DNA from: Streptococcus gwangjuense
Lineage (GTDB): Bacteria > Bacillota > Bacilli > Lactobacillales > Streptococcaceae
NCBI RefSeq assembly: GCF_003627155.1
Contig: NZ_CP032621.1
Coordinates: forward strand, 806,001-870,000
Length of the DNA: 64,000 nt
Direction: 5' to 3'
Shown: piece after piece, positions 43,025 through 54,494 of the stretch
Numbering within the stretch: the first letter of the stretch is position 1
Layout: each line of letters opens with the position of its first letter
Notes under the pieces: model-generated
The model's database searches: none
What the model saw: only the letters and a program-made list of their open reading frames with translations
Told to the model about the DNA's origin: nothing
Position numbers and translations under genes: made by a program

Positions 43025-46000
43025 TTATACTTTTACAACTTGAACCTCTTCTTTACCTAGTAAAATCAAGTATTTCTCAATATTTTCAATCGAATAGGCT
43101 CGTGATAAAGCTTCTCCGTATAGGGCTAATTGACCACGATAGCGATCTATGAGTTGATTTGGATCATCATAGCGGTCTGTCTTATAGTCGAACAGAACGA
43201 TTTTGTCTTCGTAAAGCAGATAGCCATCAAGGATACCACGGACAACGAAATCTTCCTGACTCTTTTGATCTCGTTTGAGCATGGAGAAGGGTTGCTCGCG
43301 ATAGAGATGATCGGTATTGGCAAGAATTTCCTGACCGAGTGCTGTTTCAAAGAATGCAAGAATTTTAGCAAGATTAATCTTGTCTCTGACAGCTGGGCTG
43401 GTTTGAACTTGTTTGAGAGTTTCTGTCAGGCTAGCAAGCGTTGGTCGCTGGCTGAGGTCAATTCTCTGCATGAGTTCGTGGGTAGCACTACCAATCTCAG
43501 CTCCTGTTACCTTTTCTTTGCTTGAAAAATCTGGTAAATCAAAGCTGATTTTCTTGTCTACTGATTGAGCTTGTCCTGCAATCTCAACACCTTCCATATC
43601 CATAACTGGTTCGTAGAATTTCTTGATTTGACTTGGGGTTTGAACGCTAGGAAGTTCAATGGATGCGCGATGAAGAGTATTATAAACTTCCACTTCTTTC
43701 AGCATTTCAAGAGCTTCTTTAATGGTTTCTGACTGGCGATTGTTTGCTTGGGAGCTATCTTGGAGAGGGCTTTTGTTTTCCAACTGACCAATAGCTTCTC
43801 TAGTCAGCTGCTCTTCACTAACAAAATGATAGCTAAAGTTGAGATGATCCTTGGCAAATACTTTACAGATAGCCCAAATCCAATCTTGGAAATTCCTTGC
43901 TTGAAGTCTAGTGTTGCTATTTAGTTTTCCATTTTTAGCTGCTGGGTATTCCTTGGCTTCCAACTTTTCACGAGAACCTTTACCGACAAGATAGAGCTTT
44001 TTCTCAGCCCGCGTCATGGCAACATAAAGAAGGCGCATCTGCTCTGAATAGCTTGCCAGCTGTAATTCCTCTTCGTTCTGCCTATAGGTTAGGCTAGGGA
44101 TGGAGAGTTTGATGGTTTTAGGATAGTGATCTTCCACTGCTCCTGTCTCCATTTTGGCAATATATTTGACACCAAGCCCATTTTTACGACTGAGAATGAC
44201 TTCTGACATAGAGTCTTGCTTGTTAAAATCCTGATCCATATTGAGGATAAAGACGTAAGGAAACTCCAGCCCTTTACTCTTGTGAATGCTCATGAGCTCT
44301 ACTGCATCTTTTGGCGGTGCGACGGCCACGCTTGCAAGATCGTGCTGGGCTTCCAAGACCTGGTTAATCATGCTAATAAAACGAGACAAGCCCTTGAAAT
44401 TACTCTTTTCAAACTGGTCTGCTCTCAAAGCTAGGGCATAGAGATTGGCCTGTCTAGTAGGACCATTTGGCAAAGCCCCAACATAATCATAATAAAAACG
44501 GTCGTTGTAAATCTTCCAAATCAGGTCATAGAGGGAGTGAGTTTTGGCATGCAAGCGCCAAGAAGCTAGGATATCCATGAATTGGTTTAGTTTCTCAGCT
44601 AGAGCCGTGTGAATCAAGTTTTTCTGGCTTGTTACCATTTTTTGTGCATTGATCAGTTTTTCATAGAGATTTTCTTGGACTTTATCCTCTGCTTTCTGAA
44701 GGGACAAACGCGCTAACTCGTCCTCGTCAAAGCCAAACATAGGAGACTTCATAAGGGCAACCAAGGCATAGTCCTGAAGAGGATTGTGAATGACACGAAG
44801 GGTGTCTAGCATGACTTGCACTTCTAGAGATTGGAGATAGTTGTTTTGCTCTCCGTCTGTTTTGACGGGAATCCCGTACTCAGACAGGGCGAGAAGAATC
44901 TGGTCATTACGACTGCGGCTGGAGGTTAGAAGAGCAATTTCTTTAAAGGCAACACCTTTTTCCTGATGAAGTTTCAGAATCTCCTTGACGACTAATCGCA
45001 TCTCCCCAGTTAGTTTCGTTTCTGACTGATCCTCTTCTTCCTCACCTGTATCGTCCTTGTCGTAGAGGAGAAATTCTGCCTTGTTGTCTGGATTGGGAGT
45101 CAGTTTGGTATTGGCAAAAACAAGCTGGTGCATGTTATCATAGTTGATTTCTCCGACATCTTGGTCCATAAGACGCTCAAAAACATCATTGGTTGCTGAC
45201 AGTACTTCTGAACTACTACGGAAATTTTCCTTGAGGAGAATCAGCTTGCATTTGTGTGGATTTTGCGCATAGCGTTGGAACTTTTCATTGAAAATCTTCG
45301 GGTCTGCCTGACGGAAACGGTAGATGGACTGCTTGATATCTCCCACCATAAATCGGTTGTGGCCATTAGAAAGTAATTCCAGCATCCGTTCTTGAATATG
45401 GTTGGTATCTTGATACTCATCGACCATGACTTCGTGGAAACGCTCCTGATAAGCCTGACGAACTTGCGGGAATTTCTCTAAAATCTCAATGGTGTAATGA
45501 CTGATATCAGCGAATTCAAAGGCGTTTTCCTGGCGCTTACGTTGACGATAAGCTTCCACAAAATCACTCATGAAAGATTGGAAGGTTTTAGCTAGTTCCC
45601 AGGTATCTCCATGATAACGTTCTTGATAGTCGAGAATCGTTATCTGATCTGCTAGTTGTCCTAGTTTAGCAAACTGGGTCTTTCTCTCTTCGTTGTAGGC
45701 ATCGGCCAGTGGCTTCAAATCAGCCTTACGACTGGCATTAGTCAGAGCTCGACCATTTTTCTCTTTCGAAATTGCGACAACACGCGAAAGCACTGCTTGA
45801 TAAGCCTGACTATCGGACTCTTGATTTAAGGGGCCAATTTCATCCAGAACTGACTGAACATTTTCTAAATAAGCAGCCTTTGCAAATTCCTTGGCATCAT
45901 TATCCAGATGATAACGGAAAAAACTTTCCAAATCCCCAAGGGCTTGCTGGATTTGCTCAGTCAGTTTTTCTTTTTCACTGCTAAAATCAGCTTTTTCAAA

Positions 46001-46675
46001 TCCTTTTAAGAAAGATTCACTCAGCCACTTTTGAGGGTTGCTGGTGGATTGGAGGAAGTCATAGATTTTATAGACCTGCTGGCGTAGCCCCCGTTCATCC
46101 TTGCCACGCCCAGCAAAGTTTTTCAGCAAATGGCTAAACTTCTTTTTCTGTTTACCTTGGTAATGGGCTTCAAAGACCTCATGGAAGACTTCGTTTTTTA
46201 GAAGGAGTTGCTCACTTTGGTTTTGTAAAATCCTGAAATTAGGCGCAATATCAATCAGATAGCCATGTTTACCAAGGAATTTTTGTGTAAAAGAGTCCAT
46301 GGTACCAATAGCCGCGTTGGGTAGGTCTGCCAACTGGCGACCCAAGTGTTGTTTGAGGTCAACATCACTACTTTCTTGGATTTGTTGGCTGATTTTTTTT
46401 TCCAAACGTTCTTTAAGCTCTGTGGCAGCCTTAACGGTAAAGGTTGAGATAAAGAGTTGACTGATTTCCACTCCACGCGCCAATTGATCTAGAATGCGCT
46501 CGGCCATGACAAAGGTTTTACCAGAACCAGCCGACGCTGAAACGAGAATATTCTGACCAGAAGTGTAGATGGCTTCAATTTGCTCAGCAGTTTTCTTTTG
46601 TTCCTTGCTCGAATTTACTTCTGCTTCTTGCAATTTTTGAATTTCCTCCTCGGTTAAAAAGGGAATGGGCTTCAT
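43025..46675 (-). CDS. rexA: RexA (AddA) helicase-nuclease subunit
   Basis: 1216 aa. UvrD-type helicase: Walker A ASAGSGKT near residue 47, VDEYQDTN Walker B, motif [15 protein letters not shown]-terminal RecB-family nuclease with GILDGYL and FDYKTDR (D-x-K). With RexB it resects double-strand ends and is attenuated at Chi; the lactococcal Chi is GCGCGTG. Its start overlaps the rexB end by 4 bases. Confidence 0.97.
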   Translation of the reverse strand: MKPIPFLTEEEIQKLQEAEVNSSKEQKKTAEQIEAIYTSGQNILVSASAGSGKTFVMAERILDQLARGVEISQLFISTFTVKAATELKERLEKKISQQIQESSDVDLKQHLGRQLADLPNAAIGTMDSFTQKFLGKHGYLIDIAPNFRILQNQSEQLLLKNEVFHEVFEAHYQGKQKKKFSHLLKNFAGRGKDERGLRQQVYKIYDFLQSTSNPQKWLSESFLKGFEKADFSSEKEKLTEQIQQALGDLESFFRYHLDNDAKEFAKAAYLENVQSVLDEIGPLNQESDSQAYQAVLSRVVAISKEKNGRALTNASRKADLKPLADAYNEERKTQFAKLGQLADQITILDYQERYHGDTWELAKTFQSFMSDFVEAYRQRKRQENAFEFADISHYTIEILEKFPQVRQAYQERFHEVMVDEYQDTNHIQERMLELLSNGHNRFMVGDIKQSIYRFRQADPKIFNEKFQRYAQNPHKCKLILLKENFRSSSEVLSATNDVFERLMDQDVGEINYDNMHQLVFANTKLTPNPDNKAEFLLYDKDDTGEEEEDQSETKLTGEMRLVVKEILKLHQEKGVAFKEIALLTSSRSRNDQILLALSEYGIPVKTDGEQNNYLQSLEVQVMLDTLRVIHNPLQDYALVALMKSPMFGFDEDELARLSLQKAEDKVQENLYEKLINAQKMVTSQKNLIHTALAEKLNQFMDILASWRLHAKTHSLYDLIWKIYNDRFYYDYVGALPNGPTRQANLYALALRADQFEKSNFKGLSRFISMINQVLEAQHDLASVAVAPPKDAVELMSIHKSKGLEFPYVFILNMDQDFNKQDSMSEVILSRKNGLGVKYIAKMETGAVEDHYPKTIKLSIPSLTYRQNEEELQLASYSEQMRLLYVAMTRAEKKLYLVGKGSREKLEAKEYPAAKNGKLNSNTRLQARNFQDWIWAICKVFAKDHLNFSYHFVSEEQLTREAIGQLENKSPLQDSSQANNRQSETIKEALEMLKEVEVYNTLHRASIELPSVQTPSQIKKFYEPVMDMEGVEIAGQAQSVDKKISFDLPDFSSKEKVTGAEIGSATHELMQRIDLSQRPTLASLTETLKQVQTSPAVRDKINLAKILAFFETALGQEILANTDHLYREQPFSMLKRDQKSQEDFVVRGILDGYLLYEDKIVLFDYKTDRYDDPNQLIDRYRGQLALYGEALSRAYSIENIEKYLILLGKEEVQVVKV

Positions 46676-49600
46676 CGATTCAACTCCTCTCTTATTTTTT
46701 CAAACCAAGCTTGCTTGAGTTTCTCTCCTACCAGACGCTTGCCATCAGTTAAGTCCAACTTTTCTAGAAAACGGGCTTGGCCCAAGTGATAATTGGCTTC
46801 AAAGCCAGTAATGGCTTGATGTTGCTGGACGTATGGGGCAATACTTCTACCATTTTCAGTATAAGGGTTAATGGCGAACTGCCCTGCTAAAATCTTCTCA
46901 GCTGCTTTCTTGTAAAGATGGGCATTGTAGTCCAGTAGGAGCTGGAATTCCTCATCTGTCAGCTGATTAGCCTTGTTTTTGTTATAAAATTCGCCCAAAT
47001 GACTGCTTTCTTTTTCTAAGAAGAGGCCTTGGTATTTCATTGACTTGCTAGCTTCTACTACTGCACCTGCTAGACTTTTAACGGCCATCAGAGATTGGAC
47101 AGGCTCAGCCATTTCCAAGTACATGGCACCAAAAAAGTTCTGCTCCCCTTCTCTTTTTAAGGCAGCTAGATAGGTTGGTAACTGGGAATTGAGCCCATTA
47201 AAGAAATGAGGAAACTGGAACTGAGTCAGACTCGACTTGTAATCTACTACTCCTATCGATCCATCAGCTTTCAAACGGTCAATTCGGTCCACCTTGCCTC
47301 GTATAAAGACACTGCGACCATTGTCCAATTGAATAAAGGCCTGCTCTTTACCCCCGAAGTTCGCCTCTTCTTTGATGGTTTCGATGGCTGGATTGTGGCG
47401 GAGAATATGTCCAGTTGTCCGTGCAACATCAAGCAGAACTTCCTTGGTAAACTGGGCTTCTAAACTTTCCTGATAAATAGCCTCAAATTCCCGTTCTTGA
47501 CTGGTTTCTTGGATAGCCTGTTCTAAACGTTGGTCAAAAGAGTCTTCATCAGATAACTGCAAGGCGCGTTCAAAGATACGGTGCAAGAAATTTCCGTGAC
47601 TACGGGCATCAGGACGTAGACGCAATTCTTCTTGCAAGCCTAAAACGTAGCGAAGAAAATAACTGTATTCATTGCGATAAAACTCCGTCAAACCAGAGGT
47701 AGACAGGTAAAACTCTTTGTCAGCTGGATAGAGAGTCTGTAAGGTATCCTTGTTCAACTGCTTACTGCTTGGACTGGTTGGGAGGGATGGATTTTCCAAA
47801 CCTTGCTGGTCTAGTTTTTTACCCATGACACGCGCCAGAACCTTAATAAAGGTCAAATCTTGCTCAGTATCACTCGTCTCGCCCTGCTGGTGATAGGCAA
47901 CCAGACTGGACAAAAGACTGTGATATGACCCCATATCTTCCTTAGACAGCCCTTTGTGATTTATCCTTTTCTCTTTCCGCCTAAATCCAAAATGGACTAG
48001 CTCTTGAAGATAAGCTGATTCCTTGCTTTCACTTTCGTTAAAAAGGCTTGGAGCCGACAAGACCAACTGCTTACGGGCAGAATTGACCAAGGAAAGCATA
48101 GTGTAGCGATTTTTCTTGAGATTTTCACTGCTAGCAATCAGCAATTGCGCCCCATCTTCTGTCGCTTGGTTTAGGCTCTGTCTTTCTTCGTCTGTCAAAA
48201 GACTGGTGTTTTGCGCGATTTTTGGTAAATTGTCCTGAGTCAGCCCAATGGCATAGACAAAGTCAGCCGTTAAGGGCGCAATCAAATCGTAACTCTGCAC
48301 CAGAACAGTATCCACTGTTGCTGGAATGGTGCGATACTGAGATAGACTCATTCCAGAATGGAGCAAGGCTAGGAAGTCTTCTAGACTAACCTGTGAACCA
48401 GCAAAAACAGTTGCAAATTGTTCTAAAACATGACAGAAAGCCTTCCAAACTTCAGCTTGTCTTTCCTGTTCAAGAGTTTCCATAGTAGCTGTCAAATCTT
48501 GAAACTGCTTGGTCACAGCTCCTTCTTTTAGAAAAGAGTTCCATTTTTGAAAGAGATTTTCAGCCTTTTGTTTTCTGCTAGTAAAAAGAGTCTCAAGAGG
48601 TGTTAAAATACGCAAACGAAGAGCATTTAAACGTTCTAAATCAAATTTTCCATGGTGGGATTTGGTAAAGGCTTGCTGAAAGGCTGGCAAGCCATTGATA
48701 CCAAGGTAGCGGATATATTGCTCAAAAGCATCAATATCAGCTTGACTAAGGTCGGTATACAGACCTGTTCTAAGAAGGTTTATCAAATCCTCCTGACGGA
48801 AACGATAGCGTTTCAAAGCTAAAATAGACTCGACAAACTGTGTCAAGGGATGATGAGCCATGGATTCGCTTCTACCAAGATAGAAAGGAATCTGATACTG
48901 GTCAAAAATCGTTTTTAGAGATAATTGATAAGAAGCTACATCCCCCAAGAGAATACGAAAATGCTTGTAGCTCAGGTCTGAGTTCTCATGTAATTTCTGA
49001 CGAATGCTACGGGCTACTAACTCCAACTCCTCCTTTTGCGTCAAGCAAGACCAGATTTGTAAGTTTTCACGATCCTTCTCATCGACATCCAATGTTAATT
49101 CTGAAAAGTCATAAGAAGACTCCAACAAACGAGAGGCCTTGTCAAAGCTATCCATCTTCTCATGAGTTTGAGAACAGTCCTGAGCAGGCGTTTGGTATTT
49201 AGCAGCTAAATGATGGAGAAACTCCACACTGGCTTGATAGAGATTGCCTTCAGCGAATGGGCTGGTATAGGCTTTCTTACTAGCATAGGCTCCAATGACA
49301 ATCTCAACACCCTTGCCGTGAAGTAAGTCTACAATCCGCTCTTCCTCAGCAGAAAAACGGGTAAATCCATCAATAACCAAGGCGATTTGAGTAAAATCAC
49401 TACTAACTTTGTCATTTTCAATAGCCTCAATCAAATGGGATAACTGACTTCCTTGAGACAACTGACCCTGATTGAGGTAGGCCGTTACCTTCTCAAAAAT
49501 CAAGAGTAAATCGGCTCGCTTGTCCTCATCCGTCAAACTCTCCAAGTCCAAAAAACTCATCTGAGCAGTCGTCATCTCGTGGTAAAGCTCTATCAACTGC

Positions 49601-49947
49601 TGGATAAACTGAGGATCCTGCTTGATGGCGCCGTATACTCGTAAGTCTTTGGGATCAAGTTCAGCAAGACATCTGTAAAAGGCCATACCAAGACCGATGT
49701 CATCTAGACTGGTTTTGACAGGTAGGTCATTCAAAATCAGGTAACGAGCCATCTGCGCAAAGCGCGTGACGGTAATCGCAAAAGAAGCCTGCTGGGACAA
49801 GCATTCCAGCACGGCGCGTTCCTTTTCAAAAGAAAGAGAGTTGGGAGCTATGTAGAAGACCCGCTTGCCAGCAGCAACTAGCTCTTCCGCCTCTCTGGTT
49901 AGAATTTCAGTCAAAGAAGTCCGAATATCAGTATAAAGTAATTTCAT
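46672..49947 (-). CDS. rexB: RexB (AddB) helicase-nuclease subunit
   Basis: 1091 aa from ATG 49947 ([16 protein letters not shown]), the family-like start with GAGG upstream. An upstream ATG at 49971 would be almost at the +1 of the extended -10 at 49980-49988. Inactivated N-terminal helicase fold, long central region, C-terminal nuclease domain with [11 protein letters not shown] and GVVDYKSS (D-x-K). Partner of RexA in recombinational repair. Confidence 0.95.
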   Translation of the reverse strand: MKLLYTDIRTSLTEILTREAEELVAAGKRVFYIAPNSLSFEKERAVLECLSQQASFAITVTRFAQMARYLILNDLPVKTSLDDIGLGMAFYRCLAELDPKDLRVYGAIKQDPQFIQQLIELYHEMTTAQMSFLDLESLTDEDKRADLLLIFEKVTAYLNQGQLSQGSQLSHLIEAIENDKVSSDFTQIALVIDGFTRFSAEEERIVDLLHGKGVEIVIGAYASKKAYTSPFAEGNLYQASVEFLHHLAAKYQTPAQDCSQTHEKMDSFDKASRLLESSYDFSELTLDVDEKDRENLQIWSCLTQKEELELVARSIRQKLHENSDLSYKHFRILLGDVASYQLSLKTIFDQYQIPFYLGRSESMAHHPLTQFVESILALKRYRFRQEDLINLLRTGLYTDLSQADIDAFEQYIRYLGINGLPAFQQAFTKSHHGKFDLERLNALRLRILTPLETLFTSRKQKAENLFQKWNSFLKEGAVTKQFQDLTATMETLEQERQAEVWKAFCHVLEQFATVFAGSQVSLEDFLALLHSGMSLSQYRTIPATVDTVLVQSYDLIAPLTADFVYAIGLTQDNLPKIAQNTSLLTDEERQSLNQATEDGAQLLIASSENLKKNRYTMLSLVNSARKQLVLSAPSLFNESESKESAYLQELVHFGFRRKEKRINHKGLSKEDMGSYHSLLSSLVAYHQQGETSDTEQDLTFIKVLARVMGKKLDQQGLENPSLPTSPSSKQLNKDTLQTLYPADKEFYLSTSGLTEFYRNEYSYFLRYVLGLQEELRLRPDARSHGNFLHRIFERALQLSDEDSFDQRLEQAIQETSQEREFEAIYQESLEAQFTKEVLLDVARTTGHILRHNPAIETIKEEANFGGKEQAFIQLDNGRSVFIRGKVDRIDRLKADGSIGVVDYKSSLTQFQFPHFFNGLNSQLPTYLAALKREGEQNFFGAMYLEMAEPVQSLMAVKSLAGAVVEASKSMKYQGLFLEKESSHLGEFYNKNKANQLTDEEFQLLLDYNAHLYKKAAEKILAGQFAINPYTENGRSIAPYVQQHQAITGFEANYHLGQARFLEKLDLTDGKRLVGEKLKQAWFEKIREELNR

Positions 49948-49979
49948 CTCAGCCTCGTTGGAATTTTTCATTACCTTTT

Positions 49980-50035
49980 ATTATACCATGATTAGCCCGA
50001 AGATTACTCCTCCTTTCTCCAAAATATGCTATAAT
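49980..50035. promoter_or_regulatory. Divergent extended -10 promoters of rexB (-) and the Cof-type gene (+)
   Basis: Minus: TGGTATAAT (49980-49988). Plus: TGCTATAAT (50027-50035). Both have the TG extension and weak -35 regions. Confidence 0.75.
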
Positions 50036-50063
50036 AATACCAAAAGATAAAGAAGGAAGTCTT

Positions 50064-50873
50064 ATGGTTAAACTACTAGCCTTGGATATGGACGGAACAC
50101 TCCTCAATGAAGCCAAGGAAATCCCACAAGCTCACATTACTGCTATTCACCAAGCTATTGAAAAAGGTGTCAAACTGGTTCTCTGTACGGGGCGCCCCCT
50201 TTTCGGTGTCCTCCCCTACTACAAAAAACTGGGGCTTGACCTCCAGAACGAATATGTCATTGTTAACAACGGTTGCTCAACTCACCAGACCAGTGATTGG
50301 AGTCTGGTTGATTGGCAAGAACTCAGTCCATCTGACATTGAATACCTCTATGACCTAGCTGAAAAAAGTGATGTTCAGTTGACTCTTTTTGATGAGGAAC
50401 ATTATTTTGTCCTCGGTGGCAAGCCTAATGAAATCGTTCAAAATGATGCTAAACTAGTCTTTTCAGACCTGACTGAAATTTCTCTTGAGGAAGCGACTAG
50501 TGGTAAGTGCCGGATGTTCCAAGGTATGTTTTTAGGAACAGAGAGCCAAACGGACGATTTTGAGCAGCGTTTTGCTGGGGAGCTTTGCCAACGATTCAGT
50601 GGAGTTCGTTCGCAGCCTGTTATTTATGAAGCTATGCCACTTGGTACGACAAAGGCTACTGCTCTTTCACGACTGGCAGAGATTCTGAAGATTGATTCCT
50701 CAGAGATCATGGCCATGGGCGACGCCAATAACGATATCGAAATGCTCCAGTTTGCAGGGCTTGGGATTGCAATGGGAAATGCCAGCGATTATGTCAAATC
50801 GCTAGCTGATGCCGTTACAGCCAGCAACGAAGAAGACGGCGTCGCGCGTGCCATTGAGAAATATATTTTATAG
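50064..50873 (+). CDS. Cof-type HAD-IIB sugar-phosphate phosphatase
   Basis: 269 aa. LDMDGTLLN (D8, D10), CTGRP, the C2B cap region and GDANNDIEML are present. Cof-like phosphatases act on sugar phosphates, PLP or flavin intermediates; the substrate is not determinable. Own promoter and terminator. Confidence 0.92.
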   Translation: MVKLLALDMDGTLLNEAKEIPQAHITAIHQAIEKGVKLVLCTGRPLFGVLPYYKKLGLDLQNEYVIVNNGCSTHQTSDWSLVDWQELSPSDIEYLYDLAEKSDVQLTLFDEEHYFVLGGKPNEIVQNDAKLVFSDLTEISLEEATSGKCRMFQGMFLGTESQTDDFEQRFAGELCQRFSGVRSQPVIYEAMPLGTTKATALSRLAEILKIDSSEIMAMGDANNDIEMLQFAGLGIAMGNASDYVKSLADAVTASNEEDGVARAIEKYIL

Positions 50874-50881
50874 TAAAGAAG

Positions 50882-50905
50882 CCCAGTTCATATCAACTGG
50901 GTTTT
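50882..50905 (+). terminator. Terminator of the Cof-type gene
   Basis: CCCAGTT / AACTGGG stem, 6-nt loop, TTTT. Confidence 0.85.
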
Positions 50906-51014
50906 GATATTTAAAAATTCCTAAAACTTTAGAAACTCTTTAGAAATCCTTGAGCTTTCTTTGATTTCTATGCTTTATACTAAAGTTAACAAAATAAATC
51001 AAAAGGAGAGAATC

Positions 51015-51923
51015 ATGAAAACAGTACTCGACATTCATGGATTGTCCAAAAACTTTGACAAACAAGCTATTCTTCAGGATCTTCATCTAACGATAAGAGA
51101 GGGAGATATTTATGGACTTATAGGAAAGAACGGAGCTGGGAAGACTACCTTAATCAAAATCATTACGCAACTACTGTTTGCGGATAAAGGGACTGTTTCC
51201 CTCTTCTCTAGCCAAACGGAAAATGAGTGGACCAAGGCTCTAACTCGAGTAGGTTCTGTTATCGAATCACCTGTAGCTCATAATCACTTAACAGCCTATC
51301 AAAATTTGAATTATTATTGTATGATTCGTCATATTCCAAATGCTGATCAAGTCATTCGAGAAACCCTGGATTATGTAGGTTTGCCAGATACAGGTAAGAA
51401 AGTCTTTCGTGATTTCTCGCTAGGAATGAAACAAAGACTTGGTATCGCCATTGCCCTCCTATCCAAACCAGACTTCCTTATTTTAGATGAACCTATCAAC
51501 GGTCTCGACCCAATTGGGATCAAAGAATTTCGTCTGATGATTCAACGCCTCAATCAAGAAAAAGGAATCACCATTCTCATCTCTAGCCATATCTTGTCAG
51601 AACTCTATCTCGTAGCAAATCGCTTTGGTATTTTAGATCAAGGCAAGATTATCCGTGAAATCAGCAAAGCTGAATTTGAAACACTAAGTGAGGATTATAT
51701 TGTCCTTAAGACAGCTGACCAAGAGAAAGCTTGTCAAGTATTAAAAGAACAAATCCAGCTCCAGTTCAAGGTTGTTAATCCAGAAAATGAAATTCACATC
51801 TTTGGTCAGGAACAAGATGTCAAACAGATTCTTAAGGAATTAACCTTGGCAGATGTCGCCATTGACGAGATTTACTATGCCCGTCAAAACCTAGAAGAAT
51901 ACTTCACTCAATTGGTCCAATAG
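51015..51923 (+). CDS. ABC transporter ATPase (BcrA-like)
   Basis: 302 aa from ATG 51015, which has AAAAGGAGAG upstream; the longer frame to 50961 has none. Walker A GKNGAGKT (37-44), signature LGMKQ, Walker B FLILDEP, D-loop NGLDP. The BcrA/NatA type with an extended C-terminus. Pairs with the permease encoded 10 bases downstream; such pairs give resistance to bacitracin, lantibiotics and similar peptides. Confidence 0.92.
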   Translation: MKTVLDIHGLSKNFDKQAILQDLHLTIREGDIYGLIGKNGAGKTTLIKIITQLLFADKGTVSLFSSQTENEWTKALTRVGSVIESPVAHNHLTAYQNLNYYCMIRHIPNADQVIRETLDYVGLPDTGKKVFRDFSLGMKQRLGIAIALLSKPDFLILDEPINGLDPIGIKEFRLMIQRLNQEKGITILISSHILSELYLVANRFGILDQGKIIREISKAEFETLSEDYIVLKTADQEKACQVLKEQIQLQFKVVNPENEIHIFGQEQDVKQILKELTLADVAIDEIYYARQNLEEYFTQLVQ

Positions 51924-51933
51924 GAGGAAAATC

Positions 51934-52686
51934 ATGATACATACCATTCAAGCAGACTTTTACCGTCTTTTCCGCTCCAAAGGATTCTGGATTACAGAAT
52001 TCATTCTCTTTGTACTCTTGCTACTGGGTGCCACTATCGGGGCTACAGGACATTTAATGGCAGTTCAGACAACACCTCCAGAAACTCGAACCCATGGTTG
52101 GAATGGGATAGAAGCTCTTATCAATGCGTCTAGCAATGATTCAAACCTCGTTTTTCTCTGCATTATTCTAGTGTGTTTAGTTCTTGGGGTCGATTTAATC
52201 GGCAAGCTTTATAAAAATAGTTTGACAGTTGGCGTTTCTCGTACAGAGTTTTTCCTTGCTAAATCCTTTGTTCTAGCAAGTATCGCTCTCTTACAACTCA
52301 TCGCCAGCCTTGTGATTGCTTTTGTTCCCTCAACTCTACTAAACGGACTTGGTACGATACCTGATGGTTTTGTTACTAATCTCCTCTTAATGATTTTCCT
52401 TCAATTTCTCTGCCTTCTCGCTTGGCTTTCGATTATTTCCTTTATTCTCTACCTGACTCATTCTTATCTTGCCGTATTTATTGGTTATCTGATTAGCTCT
52501 ATCATCCTTTCTATGCCAATGATCATTTTTCCAAATATCAAATTTTTACCATATTTGTCCTTGCATTTTTCCTATGCTATGACTGCTAATAGTGAATCCA
52601 TTTTCTATACACTTATAGTTACCTTAGCTGTTATTGTAATCTTTAATCTAAGTGGACTGGCAGTTTTCAAAAAGAAAAGTCTATAA
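51934..52686 (+). CDS. ABC-2 type permease, partner of the BcrA-like ATPase
   Basis: 250 aa with six predicted membrane helices (about 20-40, 70-88, 105-132, 145-170, 178-200, 218-240), as in BcrB/lantibiotic-immunity permeases. RBS AGGAGG. Probably forms a heteromeric immunity or export complex. Confidence 0.85.
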   Translation: MIHTIQADFYRLFRSKGFWITEFILFVLLLLGATIGATGHLMAVQTTPPETRTHGWNGIEALINASSNDSNLVFLCIILVCLVLGVDLIGKLYKNSLTVGVSRTEFFLAKSFVLASIALLQLIASLVIAFVPSTLLNGLGTIPDGFVTNLLLMIFLQFLCLLAWLSIISFILYLTHSYLAVFIGYLISSIILSMPMIIFPNIKFLPYLSLHFSYAMTANSESIFYTLIVTLAVIVIFNLSGLAVFKKKSL

Positions 52687-52690
52687 AAAA

Positions 52691-52720
52691 ATGACCTCCT
52701 CTAGCTACAGAGGAGGGTTA
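52691..52720. terminator. Bidirectional terminator between the ABC operon and the two-component genes
   Basis: CCTCCTCT (52695-52702) / AGAGGAGG (52709-52716) with a 6-nt loop; A-rich before and T-rich after the stem. Confidence 0.88.
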
Positions 52721-52726
52721 TTTTCG

Positions 52727-53605
52727 TTAAAAGTAAATGAAAACCGACAACCATTGCCCATCTGTGCTTAGTTTCATATCTGCACCGAGAAGATGACATA
52801 ATTCCTCAGTGATATAAAGACCTAAACCAGAAGATTCTTCCGTATCAGATAGATTTTCAGAATAAAAACGGTTACTGAGATTTTCTATTCTTTTGATGGG
52901 CTGTTTAACAAGGTTTGCAATCTCTAAGACAAGCTGTTCCTTTTCCTTTCTCAAAGATAGACGCGCTTCTTCCTTGCCATGTTTGAGGACATTTCCAAGC
53001 AAATTTTGTAAAATTCGATCCAGCAAGTCTTCATCAGTCCTCATTTTTAAATCATCTTCAACCTTAAAATCAAGCGTGATATTCGCCGCCTGAAAAACAT
53101 CATAATAAGCCAGAGTCTTTTTGGTGATAAAAGCTGAAAAATCCACTTCTTCCAGTTTCGGTTTGACAGCTCCTTCCATCAAACGACGATATTCTAGAAG
53201 AGCCTCTAAACGTTTGGAAACTAAATCAAGATGCTGGGCGATTTTTTGTAAGGTTTCTGCTTGCTTTTCAGGAGACTTTATCAATTGTTGGGTGTAACCT
53301 GAAGCGATAGTCAAAGGTGTTCGAATATCATGAGCGATATTGCTGATGGCCATATCCAGAGTCTGTTTTTCCCTTTTCATCACCAATCGAGATTGTTCCA
53401 CTTCTTGAAATAGATTTTCAATTTGCTGGTAGAGATGTAAAAAATGTTTGGAAAAAATGTTGACTCCGACTCTTTTCATACTACCCGTGAGAATCTTGTC
53501 TTCAATCTGTTGACTCAAGTTTTTAAGTGCTAGATGGTAGCGAATCAATGCAATCGATAAAATAATTAGGAGTACCAGTAGAACAAAAATTATCATGTAG
53601 GTCAT
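52727..53605 (-). CDS. Sensor histidine kinase
   Basis: 292 aa. One N-terminal membrane helix (about 3-22), a short linker without an extracellular sensor, HisKA with H-box NIAHDIRTP, and HATPase with NLLGNVLKHG and GLGLYI. The lack of an external domain resembles intramembrane-sensing kinases beside peptide-resistance ABC transporters. Overlaps the regulator gene by 4 bases. Confidence 0.9.
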   Translation of the reverse strand: MTYMIIFVLLVLLIILSIALIRYHLALKNLSQQIEDKILTGSMKRVGVNIFSKHFLHLYQQIENLFQEVEQSRLVMKREKQTLDMAISNIAHDIRTPLTIASGYTQQLIKSPEKQAETLQKIAQHLDLVSKRLEALLEYRRLMEGAVKPKLEEVDFSAFITKKTLAYYDVFQAANITLDFKVEDDLKMRTDEDLLDRILQNLLGNVLKHGKEEARLSLRKEKEQLVLEIANLVKQPIKRIENLSNRFYSENLSDTEESSGLGLYITEELCHLLGADMKLSTDGQWLSVFIYF

Positions 53606-54303
53606 TGCTTGTCTCCTTTTAATCTTACCCCAACGCCCCAGATGGTTTCAATATATTCTTGATTTGGGTCAAGCTGGTTTAATTTTTTACGAAGATTACT
53701 CAAATGCGTATTGAGAGTATTATCTCCAGGTAGGTAGCTATCCTCCCAGACCAATTCATAAAGTTCTTCCTTGGTGAAAATTTTCTTTGGATATTTAATG
53801 AGAGTTTGGAGAATCAAGCATTCTTTCTTGGCAAGGCGAATCGTTTCCTGACTATTTTTGATTTCAAAACTTTCTGCATCAAACTGGATATTTTTCAAGT
53901 TTTGTGGCAGATTTTCAGTTTTTCCTATTTCCATAGGCTGTTTTTCTGCACTTTGGCGTAATTGAACAGTAACTCTGGCAAAGACTTCGTCCAAATCAAA
54001 AGGTTTGACTATGTAATCATTGGCACCGTCTAAGAGGTATTGACTGATTAACTTCTTATCGCTCAAAGCTGTTAGCATAATGACTGGAATTTGACTTTGT
54101 TCCCTGATGGCTTTTAAAACCTGATCCCCATTTTTCCCAGGAAGCATGATATCTAGCAAAACGAGGTCAATCCCACCTTGGTCAAAAAGCATGATTCCTT
54201 CTGTACCAGAAAAGGCTTGAATCACCTCATGCTCCTCAGTAAGAAGTGTTCGCAAAATCTCTTGAATGTCACTATTGTCTTCAATAACCAATATCCTAGC
54301 CAT
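53602..54303 (-). CDS. OmpR-family response regulator
   Basis: 233 aa from ATG 54303 (MARILVIEDNSDIQEIL). Receiver domain with phospho-acceptor Asp in LVLLDIMLPG (about 53) and the conserved Lys in VKPFDL; C-terminal winged helix (KECLILQTL, NTHLSNLRKKL). Likely regulates the convergent ABC pair at 51015-52686. Confidence 0.92.
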   Translation of the reverse strand: MARILVIEDNSDIQEILRTLLTEEHEVIQAFSGTEGIMLFDQGGIDLVLLDIMLPGKNGDQVLKAIREQSQIPVIMLTALSDKKLISQYLLDGANDYIVKPFDLDEVFARVTVQLRQSAEKQPMEIGKTENLPQNLKNIQFDAESFEIKNSQETIRLAKKECLILQTLIKYPKKIFTKEELYELVWEDSYLPGDNTLNTHLSNLRKKLNQLDPNQEYIETIWGVGVRLKGDKQ

Positions 54304-54325
54304 AAATACCAACCTTTCTGCAACT

Positions 54326-54334
54326 ATTATAGCA
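54326..54334 (-). promoter_or_regulatory. Extended -10 promoter of the two-component operon
   Basis: TGCTATAAT on the minus strand, 23 bases before the regulator start. The 54335-54494 stretch between this and aguB has no gene. Confidence 0.7.
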
Positions 54335-54494
54335 TGTTTTATTGATAAAGCTTAAACAGAAAAGCTCCTCGCATCAAAGCGCGAGAAAGCCTTAGAGGGT
54401 TAAAATATAAAATCCGCTTACTAGACAACATAGTATCCTTATAGTCGAAAATAAGAAGTTAATCTAGCAGAATGAATCTCTCATTTCTCTCCTA

